Source: Claveliimonas ammoniilytica (GTDB taxonomy: Bacteria; Bacillota; Clostridia; Lachnospirales; Lachnospiraceae). From it: 58,221 bases of DNA. This document shows positions 51,135 to 58,221 of this stretch, piece by piece; position 1 is the stretch's first letter; each line of letters begins with the position of its first letter. The translations under genes were made by a program, and so were the position numbers. The DNA is taken from assembly GCF_025567415.1 (NCBI RefSeq), contig NZ_JAOQJV010000014.1:1-58221 (forward strand). Reading direction: 5' to 3'. The notes under the pieces are model-generated. The model ran no database searches, was not told where the DNA came from, and saw nothing but the letters and a program-made list of their open reading frames with translations.

Positions 51135-52639
51135 TCTCTCACCAGCTCTTTATCATCCATCGGATAACGGATGCCCCGTATCTCCTGATAATTCTCATGT
51201 CCTTTCCCCGCGATCAGGATCATATCTCCTGTCTGCGCATGTTCGATTGCATAATAAACGGCTTCTTTCCTGTCTGCAATCATTGTATAATAAACGTCTG
51301 TTTTTAACAAACCAATTTCTATCTCTTTCATAATAGCTTCCGGATCTTCGTATCTTGGATTATCCGTCGTCACGATCACCTGATCCGCATATTTCCCTGC
51401 CGTCTGCCCCATCGCCATCCTTCTGGATTTTGACCGGTTGCCGCCACATCCAAAGATGACAACAATTCTCTTCGGCTGATAACTTCGTAATGTCTTCAGA
51501 CTATTCTTCAGACTCATAACATTGTGAGCATAATCCACCAGAATTCTATATCCTGTCAATATCGGAAGTTTTATCTGCTCCATCCGTCCCGGAACCTGCA
51601 CTGTCCGCAAGGTCTCAAAGATCACTGCATCCAGTACTCCCATTTCTTTCAACACCGCCATTGCAGCAAGCCCATTGGATATATTATACTGTCCCGGCAT
51701 GGATAATGTAAGTCTTCCCGACGCATTTCCACTCACATTACAGCTTATTCCAAGTTCTCCCTGCAAATTGATATGTTCAATCTGCTCTGCAACGTAATCT
51801 GCCATCTGCGTATTCTGTCCATCACATTCCCCATCTCTTACCATATAACGGACCTTTCTGCAAATGGTCTGCGCCCACACTTCCTCCAGAAGCGCATCAT
51901 TCTGGTTGCCGGCTGCGAACTCTGTCTGTAAAAACAATTTACGCTTACATTCCAGATACTCCTGCATATCCGCATGTTCTTCCGGTCCAATATGATCCTC
52001 TCCCAGATTGGTAAATACCGTTGCCGTAAACTGAATTCCTTCTACCCGATGCATCTTTAATGCCTGAGAAGACACTTCCATCACCACTGAATCACATCCA
52101 GCATCCGCCATAATCCGGAGATACTGCTGAAGCTCAAGTGATTCCGGTGTGGTATGGATCTCTGTCTGAAAGCTCCCTGTCTCTGCGCCATCAGCATTTA
52201 CTTCGATTGTTCCTATTAATCCTGTTTTATGTCCTGCCTGTCTGAGACCTTCCCGTATCATATAGGTAGTGGTCGTCTTCCCTTTCGTCCCGGTCACACC
52301 TATGATCTGCATTTCTTTTGCAGGATAACAATAAAATGCCGCTGCTATCTCTGCCAGTGCAATACGCGTATCCAGAACTGATATCACTGTAATCTGCTCT
52401 GGCAGCCGGTCTTTTTTCCAATCATTTGATTGCTGTACAACTATCGCAACCGCTCCCCGCCTTACAGCCTCTTCGATATAATCATGCCCATCTGTCTGAT
52501 ATCCTTTGATACATACAAACATACTGCCTGACCTTGTTTTTCTGGAATCATATGCAATCTCCATCACAACCGTCTCTATTGTTCCCTGTATAACTCGATA
52601 TTCAACTCCTGAAATCAATTCCTTTATGCGAATACTCAT
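51113..52639 (-). CDS. murE: UDP-MurNAc-tripeptide synthetase MurE (DNPR type)
   Basis: This 508-residue protein starts at ATG 52639 (MSIRIKELISGVEY); a GTG two codons earlier is possible. ATP loop GVTGTKGKTTTTYMIREG, TTPESLELQQYL, the YLECKRKLF segment with the lysine that is carbamylated, and DNPRYEDP are present. The DNPR motif is the mark of meso-diaminopimelate-adding MurE. A second MurE-like ligase without this motif lies two genes upstream. Confidence 0.92.
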   Translation of the reverse strand: MSIRIKELISGVEYRVIQGTIETVVMEIAYDSRKTRSGSMFVCIKGYQTDGHDYIEEAVRRGAVAIVVQQSNDWKKDRLPEQITVISVLDTRIALAEIAAAFYCYPAKEMQIIGVTGTKGKTTTTYMIREGLRQAGHKTGLIGTIEVNADGAETGSFQTEIHTTPESLELQQYLRIMADAGCDSVVMEVSSQALKMHRVEGIQFTATVFTNLGEDHIGPEEHADMQEYLECKRKLFLQTEFAAGNQNDALLEEVWAQTICRKVRYMVRDGECDGQNTQMADYVAEQIEHINLQGELGISCNVSGNASGRLTLSMPGQYNISNGLAAMAVLKEMGVLDAVIFETLRTVQVPGRMEQIKLPILTGYRILVDYAHNVMSLKNSLKTLRSYQPKRIVVIFGCGGNRSKSRRMAMGQTAGKYADQVIVTTDNPRYEDPEAIMKEIEIGLLKTDVYYTMIADRKEAVYYAIEHAQTGDMILIAGKGHENYQEIRGIRYPMDDKELVRECMQMLL

Positions 52640-52698
52640 TTCCACACATCCCGTAACTTCCTTGCTATCATTTTATGCCGAAAGCCTTGTATGGTAAC

Positions 52699-52726
52699 AA
52701 AAGAGGCAGATTACTCTGCCTCTTTT
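52699..52726. terminator. Bidirectional-looking terminator after the lipoprotein gene
   Basis: A perfect 12-bp stem AAAAGAGGCAGA / TCTGCCTCTTTT with a 4-base loop lies between the lipoprotein stop and murE. It separates the upstream cell-wall genes from murE-priA. Confidence 0.85.
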
Positions 52727-52745
52727 ATCCGTATTCACATCTACA

Positions 52746-53375
52746 TTAGTTCATATGTGTTGCAATAGAGTCTAACTTCTCCATATCACTCTCATTGATA
52801 GAGTATACATGATCACCATCAGAATTCTCTTCATAAGTAACATTGAGTGTCACTGTCTGTGGATCATACGTCTGTGCCTGATTGATACTTTCCTGTACAG
52901 ACTCATTAAAGACTGCCATATAACCACTTTCATCTACGCCATTTGCCACTGCTTCCTGAAGCTTGTTCGTGAAGATTGTCTGCAGATTATCCAGAAGACC
53001 TACCGGAGTAATCTCTACATCTACAGTAAAATTATCATTGTCATCTTTAACTGCGTCTTTTACTGTCCAGGTAATCTTCTTATATCCCTCTTCAATCATA
53101 GCAACATATGCCTCAATCTCATCATCTGTTGCAGTCAGTCCAGATTGAGCCAGAGCATCTTTGGCAACCTGAATATTATTATCTTCCAGCTCTTTCTTAA
53201 TATCTTCTTCGCTCTCACCCACATCCTCTGCGTGCGCCTTGTAATCTCCGTGATAAGTTGCGTCCAGCACACCCTCCACGTAACCTTTTGCGTCAAAATC
53301 CTCTTCTTTTTCTCCGCAGGCTGCAAGTGAAAATACCATCACTCCAGCTAATAACGCTGCTACCAGTTTCTTCAT
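52746..53375 (-). CDS. Putative lipoprotein (DUF5105-like)
   Basis: This 209-residue protein starts at ATG 53375 (MKKLVAALLAGVMVFSLAAC), with AAAGGAG upstream. A clear lipoprotein signal with lipid Cys at residue 20 is followed by an acidic, mostly helical domain with a C-terminal beta region (TVTLNVTYEENSDGDHVYSI). It resembles DUF5105-type Firmicute lipoproteins; the function is not known. It lies between the two Mur ligase genes, so an envelope-linked role is plausible. Confidence 0.82.
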   Translation of the reverse strand: MKKLVAALLAGVMVFSLAACGEKEEDFDAKGYVEGVLDATYHGDYKAHAEDVGESEEDIKKELEDNNIQVAKDALAQSGLTATDDEIEAYVAMIEEGYKKITWTVKDAVKDDNDNFTVDVEITPVGLLDNLQTIFTNKLQEAVANGVDESGYMAVFNESVQESINQAQTYDPQTVTLNVTYEENSDGDHVYSINESDMEKLDSIATHMN

Positions 53376-53453
53376 GATACATGTTCTCCTTTCGCTCATT
53401 CCGCATTTATGATTTACGCCATCGGCATTAAATCCTTAATCTTTTGTAACTTT

Positions 53454-54977
53454 CTAATGTCTGCTGTCATACTCGGCCAGATAACGCTGTACATACTCTA
53501 CATCTGAAGGACAGTCCAGATATTCACAACCATACTTCTGTCTGGTCTCAGCTCCTTTACCTGTAACCAGAAGAAGTGTCTTACCTTCTGCCGTCTCGAT
53601 TGCATCCTTGATCGCCTCTCCACGATCCTCAATCATCTTATACGGACACTTCTGTGCTTCTACATACTGCGCGATCTCTTTGGAAATATCTTCCACCGGT
53701 TCGTATCCCGGATCCTCTGCCACTAAGTATACCATCTTAGAATACTGACCGGCAATCGTTCCCAGATATTTTCTTCGGAGAAGTGATTTCTTACCCGGGC
53801 ATCCAAAGATGGCTACCAGACCATAATCCGGGAATTCCTCTTTCATAGCCGAGAATAACTTTTCAAAGCTTAGCTTGTTATGTGCATAATCTACAATTGC
53901 CATGACCTCATGATCCTTGCTGTGATAAAACTCCATACGTCCACTGGATCTTGCGCGTCGAAGTCCAGAATGAATATATTCTGTCGGAATGCCAAGTTTC
54001 ACAGATGCTGCAACTACACCAAGCGCATTCTCTACATTAAAGAAGCCCGGCATGGTAAGTACAAATTCCTCATCAAATGCTTCACATTTTACCGAAAAAT
54101 GAATATCTTTTCCCTCCTTATGAATATTATAAGCATAATAATCTGCTTCCGGATTCTTTGTGCTGAATGTCACAACCTCTCCGGCTGCTTTTGATGCTTC
54201 CAGAATCTGATCAATATAATCTGCATCCAGATTCACAACTGCAGTCTTGGACTTCTCAAACATCTTCATCTTAGACTGGAAATAATCTTCAAAATCTGGA
54301 TGTTCAATCGGACTAATATGATCTTCCGAAATATTCAAAAATACAGATACATCAAACTGCATTTCATCTACACGACCATACTTCAATGCCTGTGAAGAGA
54401 TCTCCATCTCTGCATATTCAATGTTACAGTCCAGCGCATTGCGCAGATGCATCTGTAACTCTACTGCCTCCGGTGTAGTAATGTGTGATTCTACTTTTGA
54501 TTTACCATCGTAAATGTCGATTGTTGAGATCACGGCGCTTTCCGGCTTGTCCTGTGCCGCCAGATAATCGTCCACAACCGCTTTCATATAATATGTTGAA
54601 GTAGATTTGCCCTTTGTTCCGCCAAATCCGATTACCGCAAGATCTTCCCACGGCTTATTATAGAAGAAATTAGCAAGTACCGCCATTGCATCTCTGATAC
54701 CTTTCACCAGAATATACGGTACTTCTTTTTCTAATTCATATTTCTTTTCACTGACGTAACATACCGCTCCCTGATTCATTGAATTCTTCAGGTATTCTGC
54801 CTTAAATGCAGCACCCTTGCAGATAAAGAGCGTTCCCTGTGTAACTTCTCTGGAATCATAAGTAAGAAGTTTAATTTCTTCTCCGTCTTTTCCCTGCAGA
54901 TCATATTCTGCAAGCATGCCTTTCTCCTCCAGCAGCTTCACATATTCCCCAAGTGTATAATGCTTCATTTCTGCCAT
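53454..54977 (-). CDS. MurE-like Mur ligase without the DNPR motif
   Basis: This 507-residue protein has AGGAGGAA before the ATG and the MurE layout: GFGGTKGKSTSTYYMK (ATP loop), ITTPEAVELQMHL, EMEISSQALKYGRV, FLNISEDHISPIEHPDFEDYF and a Lys in YFQSKMKMF. Where MurE for diaminopimelate has DNPR, this has EDPGYE, so the residue added is probably not diaminopimelate. The sequence style resembles streptococcal L-lysine-adding MurE, from memory. It lies in an operon with an Asp/Glu racemase and an ATP-grasp ligase, which suggests a dedicated peptidoglycan variation. Confidence 0.85.
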   Translation of the reverse strand: MAEMKHYTLGEYVKLLEEKGMLAEYDLQGKDGEEIKLLTYDSREVTQGTLFICKGAAFKAEYLKNSMNQGAVCYVSEKKYELEKEVPYILVKGIRDAMAVLANFFYNKPWEDLAVIGFGGTKGKSTSTYYMKAVVDDYLAAQDKPESAVISTIDIYDGKSKVESHITTPEAVELQMHLRNALDCNIEYAEMEISSQALKYGRVDEMQFDVSVFLNISEDHISPIEHPDFEDYFQSKMKMFEKSKTAVVNLDADYIDQILEASKAAGEVVTFSTKNPEADYYAYNIHKEGKDIHFSVKCEAFDEEFVLTMPGFFNVENALGVVAASVKLGIPTEYIHSGLRRARSSGRMEFYHSKDHEVMAIVDYAHNKLSFEKLFSAMKEEFPDYGLVAIFGCPGKKSLLRRKYLGTIAGQYSKMVYLVAEDPGYEPVEDISKEIAQYVEAQKCPYKMIEDRGEAIKDAIETAEGKTLLLVTGKGAETRQKYGCEYLDCPSDVEYVQRYLAEYDSRH

Positions 54978-55019
54978 TATTTTTCCTCCTGTTAAAACAG
55001 ATCATTCTGCTTTATTACG

Positions 55020-55739
55020 TTATTCTACATACTCTGCTCCGGATCTGCGAATGGATTCTTCCACCAGTACATCCATTGCATCCAGACAAATAGATGCCAC
55101 TTCATGCTTACCCTTAAACACGGATAATTCTGTACATGCCAGGATGATCACATCGCATCCTTTGCGCATAAATTCACTGACCACACGATCAAATTTTGCA
55201 CGGTCTCCACTCTTACCTGCCTTGATATCATCGTAGATCAGTGACATTACATCCGCCTGCCGTTCTTCTGACGGCTGCACAGGCGTCACCCCTGCTTTTC
55301 TACAGGCTTTGTGATAAATCTTAGAGCCGATCGTTCCATCTGTCGCCATGATTCCCACACGCTTCACATTGTCATACTTATGTACCGCATAGTTCACACT
55401 CTCCTGGATCATATTGATCACCGGAATCTTAACTGCATTCTGTATATGTTTGTAAAAATAATGCGATGTATTGCAGGTGATTGCAATATTCGATGCTCCC
55501 AACGTCTCCAGTGTTCTGGCATCATTACACAACAGATTGATCAAATGTGTGTCATCCCCTGTACGGATTGCTTTTGTACGATCCGGCATGGATGCATGGC
55601 TCAACAGAACCATGTCAATATGCTCCTGATCCTTTTCCGCTTTCGTATGTGCAATTACATTCTCGTAGAAATAACAGCTGGCCTCCGGTCCCATACCGCC
55701 TATGATCCCCAGCATCTTTCTGTTTTTTAATTCTTCCAT
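55020..55739 (-). CDS. Aspartate/glutamate racemase family protein
   Basis: This 239-residue protein has the family start GIIGGMGPEASCYFYENVI. Both catalytic cysteines are present (AITCNTSHYFY and ILACTELSVF). The aspartate racemase subgroup is favoured over the MurI-type glutamate racemase by the GGMGPEAS start. It lies between the ATP-grasp gene (18 bases) and the MurE-like gene (42 bases), where it could provide D-Asp for wall cross-bridges. Confidence 0.88.
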   Translation of the reverse strand: MEELKNRKMLGIIGGMGPEASCYFYENVIAHTKAEKDQEHIDMVLLSHASMPDRTKAIRTGDDTHLINLLCNDARTLETLGASNIAITCNTSHYFYKHIQNAVKIPVINMIQESVNYAVHKYDNVKRVGIMATDGTIGSKIYHKACRKAGVTPVQPSEERQADVMSLIYDDIKAGKSGDRAKFDRVVSEFMRKGCDVIILACTELSVFKGKHEVASICLDAMDVLVEESIRRSGAEYVE

Positions 55740-55757
55740 TTTATTCTTTCGATACCT

Positions 55758-56969
55758 CTAGTTATAATACGTGTCAAAGTACTTATACTGTTTCAGATGT
55801 GTTTTTACCATTCTAAGGAAACGGTTCAGTCCAAGATCTCCCTTCTTAAATACAGGATTCACCATCTTGCCTTCTGATACCAGCTTCTTCATCTTCGCTA
55901 CATACTCCGGATTCTTCACATGCTTATAAGCGACTCCCTTAGGAACAGTCATCCAGAGGTGTTCCTCTGTTGCTTCTTCATATGGAAGCTCGTTGTGATA
56001 AATATAATCTTCTACAAAATACTTCGCTACATTAAATCCAGATCCTGTTACATAGTAATTACTTCTTCCCTGTCTGGTATTAATTTCAAAGAAACGATAT
56101 GTGTTATCTCTCTGATCATATTTGATATCAAAATTAGAAAATCCCACATAATGAAGATCTTCCAATAGATTTTTCACACGTCCCATCAGTTCCTTATTCG
56201 GCTCTGTAATGATAACCGCATGATTGCCCAGACCATGTGGTGTATGTTCTTCCAGCAGTACATGACCCAGACACATCATCTTCACCTTGCCATCACGGTC
56301 TGAATAAGAAGTCAGCACACGCATATATTCATCATTACCTGGAATCATATCCTGAATAATAAGATCATCATCATAACCTGCGCCGTAAATCTCTTCAATT
56401 ACTTTTTCAAGCTCTGCACGATCTTTGATCTTATATATCTTCTTCTGTGTCTCAAACGGGTGCTCCCAATATGCGATACTGTTCGATGGCTTCAAAATTA
56501 CCGGATATGGATAATCACATGCAAAATCCAGTCCCATTTCACGCTTGTATACAATCGTCTTAGGATATGCTACGCCATGTTTCTCACATAATTCATAGAA
56601 ACGTTCCTTCTGCTGTAAACTATCCATCAGGTCAAAATCAATATACGGTGCGATTACATTAGCCGGAAGCTCATTCTTATGGCGGCTTGCAAGTGCCACA
56701 TAGCTATCACCACAGCCAATCAGAAGAATCTTCTTATCCTTATGTTCATTCGCGAAACGATTAATCCGCTTCATAAAATAATCGTCCGTATCAATTGCCT
56801 GATTCCCTTCATAAATCGTGATCTTACTTCGGAAACTCGGTCCGGTCTGATACTTACCGAATACGTATGATTTCACCTGATATTGTTCATAAAATGCCCG
56901 TGCAACACTGTAAGTGTTAATATCTCCACCCAGCAACACCGGGATAAATTCTCTTTCTTTAAATTCCAT
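55758..56969 (-). CDS. ATP-grasp carboxylate-amine ligase (D-aspartate ligase-like)
   Basis: This 403-residue protein has an N-terminal pre-ATP-grasp part (VLLGGDINTYSVARAFYEQY), then an ATP-grasp domain with YPVILKPSNSIAYWEHPFE, DLIIQDMIPGNDEYMRVLT and the magnesium site FFEINTRQGRSNYYVTGSG. The ends and the pairing with an aspartate racemase match the logic of the D-aspartate ligase Asl/racemase pair of Enterococcus faecium, which adds D-Asp to the pentapeptide Lys side chain. Substrate assignment is inferred from context. It is the first gene after a consensus promoter. Confidence 0.82.
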   Translation of the reverse strand: MEFKEREFIPVLLGGDINTYSVARAFYEQYQVKSYVFGKYQTGPSFRSKITIYEGNQAIDTDDYFMKRINRFANEHKDKKILLIGCGDSYVALASRHKNELPANVIAPYIDFDLMDSLQQKERFYELCEKHGVAYPKTIVYKREMGLDFACDYPYPVILKPSNSIAYWEHPFETQKKIYKIKDRAELEKVIEEIYGAGYDDDLIIQDMIPGNDEYMRVLTSYSDRDGKVKMMCLGHVLLEEHTPHGLGNHAVIITEPNKELMGRVKNLLEDLHYVGFSNFDIKYDQRDNTYRFFEINTRQGRSNYYVTGSGFNVAKYFVEDYIYHNELPYEEATEEHLWMTVPKGVAYKHVKNPEYVAKMKKLVSEGKMVNPVFKKGDLGLNRFLRMVKTHLKQYKYFDTYYN

Positions 56970-57007
56970 AATTTATATATTCCCCTTTGTCGAAATACTG
57001 TCTGTTT

Positions 57008-57036
57008 ATTATACTCCGTACCCTATCTGGTGTCAA
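57008..57036 (-). promoter_or_regulatory. Consensus sigma-A promoter of the cell-wall operon
   Basis: Minus-strand TTGACA (57036-57031) and TATAAT (57013-57008) with exactly 17 bases between: a full-consensus promoter. Its -35 box overlaps the stop codon of the YitT-type gene. It drives the ATP-grasp, racemase and MurE-like genes. Confidence 0.88.
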
Positions 57037-57902
57037 TCGAATGAACCTTCCTGGAATCCTTCTCCCACAACCTCATTAGACTCTACAATCATCGTAAATG
57101 CATCCGGATCGATTTCATGCACACGACGTTTGATCTGATACATTTCTTTATTATTACATGCACATAAAACGATATCCTTTTCTTTCAGTGAATATCCACC
57201 TACTCCTTTGACGATTGTCGCACCTCTGCCACTGATCTTATCAATCGCATCTACAACTGCCTTGCCATGTTCCGTCACTACAAAAGTAAGTTTTCCTTTA
57301 TAAATACCATACATGAAATGGTCCATTACCGTCGATATCAGAAACGTTACGATAATACCATATAATAAACCATCAATCTCATGGAATACAATCAATGTAC
57401 CCAACAAAATCGTCGTACTGTCAAAGATCATCGTAAGTACGCCAAGTGTCAGATGCGGACGGATCTTACGAATGGACACTGTGATGAAATCCTGACCTCC
57501 TGTTGAAGAATCCCGCATAAATATCAATGCATATCCGAGACCACAAAGCACACCCATACACAATGCAGCAAGCAGTCTTTCTCCATCGTATACCGGAAAC
57601 AATGGTGCCACATAGTCCATCAGCAATGATGAAATCACCATAGACTTTACCGAGCGGAAGAAAAAACCTTTTCCCAAAAACTTATAGCAGAATATGGATA
57701 CCGGAACATTCAGCAGAATTGTTCCTATACCAATTGGCAGACCAAATATATGATATAAAATAATCGCAATACCCGAAAATCCTGCAACCGGAAAATTTGC
57801 ATGCAGAGCAAAATTATAAATTCCCACTGCTATCAGAATACCGCCGATCAGATCAGCTCCTATATCAAGTACCCAGTCTTTTACCTTTGCATTCTCCATC
57901 AT
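57033..57902 (-). CDS. YitT-family membrane protein
   Basis: This 289-residue protein starts at ATG 57902 (MMENAKVKDWVLDIGAD), with AGGAGGTAC directly upstream; the frame to 57926 is not supported. Five hydrophobic segments include GGILIAVGIYNFALHANFPVAGFSG and FMRDSSTGGQDFITV. A C-terminal DUF2179 cytosolic domain follows (RGATIVKGVGGYS, VLCACNNKEMYQIKRRVHEI). The function of the family is unresolved. It has its own promoter at 57993-58021. Confidence 0.9.
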   Translation of the reverse strand: MMENAKVKDWVLDIGADLIGGILIAVGIYNFALHANFPVAGFSGIAIILYHIFGLPIGIGTILLNVPVSIFCYKFLGKGFFFRSVKSMVISSLLMDYVAPLFPVYDGERLLAALCMGVLCGLGYALIFMRDSSTGGQDFITVSIRKIRPHLTLGVLTMIFDSTTILLGTLIVFHEIDGLLYGIIVTFLISTVMDHFMYGIYKGKLTFVVTEHGKAVVDAIDKISGRGATIVKGVGGYSLKEKDIVLCACNNKEMYQIKRRVHEIDPDAFTMIVESNEVVGEGFQEGSFD

Positions 57903-57992
57903 GTACCTCCTGTTCCATAATAACAAAAAACAGCCACAAACTATAAATCTAACTCATAAATCTATAATCCGCAACTGCTCTTTCCGCTATTC

Positions 57993-58021
57993 ATTCTAGG
58001 CTTAATTTCACATATTGTCAA
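57993..58021 (-). promoter_or_regulatory. Promoter of the YitT-type gene
   Basis: Minus-strand TTGACA (58021-58016), 17-base spacer, TAGAAT (57998-57993). It lies between the rRNA terminator and the YitT-type gene. Confidence 0.8.
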
Positions 58022-58055
58022 GGGTATCGCACTTCTGCCTGACTTTGAACTGAAC

Positions 58056-58088
58056 AAAAAAAGACTGCAAACCTTATGGTCTACAGCC
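58056..58088 (-). terminator. Terminator of the rRNA operon
   Basis: On the minus strand an 11-bp stem GGCTGTAGACC / GGTTTGCAGTC (with G-U pairs) and an ATAA loop is followed by T7. It lies about 63 bases after the 3' end of the 23S rRNA. Confidence 0.9.
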
Positions 58089-58151
58089 TCATCATATATA
58101 CCTTCAAAACCGTATACAAGAAACTCTACATCTTCTTACCTATCTCCGTCT

Positions 58152-58221
58152 TGGTTATGCCCTCGACCGATTAGTATCAGTCAGCTACATGTGTTACCAC
58201 ACTTCCACCTCTGACCTATCT
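58152..58221 (-). rRNA. rrl: 23S rRNA, 3' end (partial)
   Basis: The minus strand reads AGCTGACTGATACTAATCGG then TCGAGGGCATAACCA, the conserved 3' end of Firmicute 23S rRNA (compare GACTAATACTAATCGATCGAGG in Bacillus). The gene enters from the right edge; its 3' end is near 58152. No 5S rRNA follows before the terminator. Confidence 0.92.

Noticed and set aside
52809..53330. 173-codon plus-strand open frame opposite the lipoprotein gene
   Set aside because: Ile/Cys-rich shadow frame; the minus-strand gene has a lipoprotein signal and a good ribosome binding site.

Overview
The window looks like a chromosomal segment of a low-to-moderate-GC Gram-positive anaerobe, most likely a member of the Lachnospiraceae (Clostridia). 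The reasons are AGGAGG-type ribosome binding sites, sigma-A style TTGACA/TATAAT promoters, the Bacillus-like order priA-def-fmt-(yugP)-rsmB-rlmN-prpC-prkC-rsgA-rpe-thiN, an mglBAC-galK-galT galactose locus with a YesM/YesN two-component system, and gut-Firmicute type mobile-element genes. The family assignment is inference; no database search was possible.

Region 1 (about 1-15 kb) is accessory. Similar TTTCCCTTA-rich repeat blocks at 960-1038 and 14887-14938 bracket what I interpret as an integrative mobilizable element. It has a tyrosine integrase, an excisionase-like HTH protein, a divergent XRE repressor with palindromic operators, a MOBQ-type (MobA/MobL) relaxase, an oriT with the RSF1010-like nic core TAAGTGCG/CCCT at 11873-11884, and a small DUF3847-like protein. 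The last third of the relaxase gene is overlapped in another frame by a coiled-coil ORF and by the start of a membrane coiled-coil protein. The cargo is an AraC regulator divergent from a five-gene operon: ECF S component, ECF T component, fused double ECF ATPase, and two exporter-fold ABC half-transporters. This resembles metallophore-uptake cassettes. No type IV secretion genes are visible, so transfer would need a helper element.

Region 2 (15-25.5 kb) is a patchwork of small regulatory and stress-type genes. It holds a 5'-truncated response regulator running in frame into a GNAT gene, a TetR/DUF998 pair, a TetR-RsgA paralog-GNAT operon with striking operators, an XRE zinc-ribbon protein, an ADP-ribosylglycohydrolase/VWA pair, an AEC transporter, glutamate dehydrogenase, and a divergent Lrp/AsnC regulator.

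Region 3 (25.5-39.1 kb) is a galactose uptake, sensing and catabolism locus, all on the minus strand. The transcription order is mglB, mglA, mglC, response regulator, sensor kinase, two extra periplasmic-binding-like proteins, an unknown protein, galK, galT. The main binding protein MglB appears circularly permuted: the first strand-helix units of the sugar-binding fold sit at the C-terminus. MglC carries an unusual cytosolic N-terminal extension of about 210 residues.

Region 4 (39.3-57.9 kb) is a housekeeping and cell-wall block on the minus strand. An ATP-grasp ligase, an Asp/Glu racemase, a MurE-like ligase lacking the DNPR motif, a lipoprotein and a canonical DNPR-type MurE precede the priA-to-thiN cluster. 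The pairing suggests a D-Asp type peptidoglycan modification. A YitT-family membrane protein lies upstream. At the right edge is the 3' end of a 23S rRNA gene, followed at once by a terminator with no 5S gene between. I saw no tRNA genes, CRISPR arrays or transposase-type insertion sequences.
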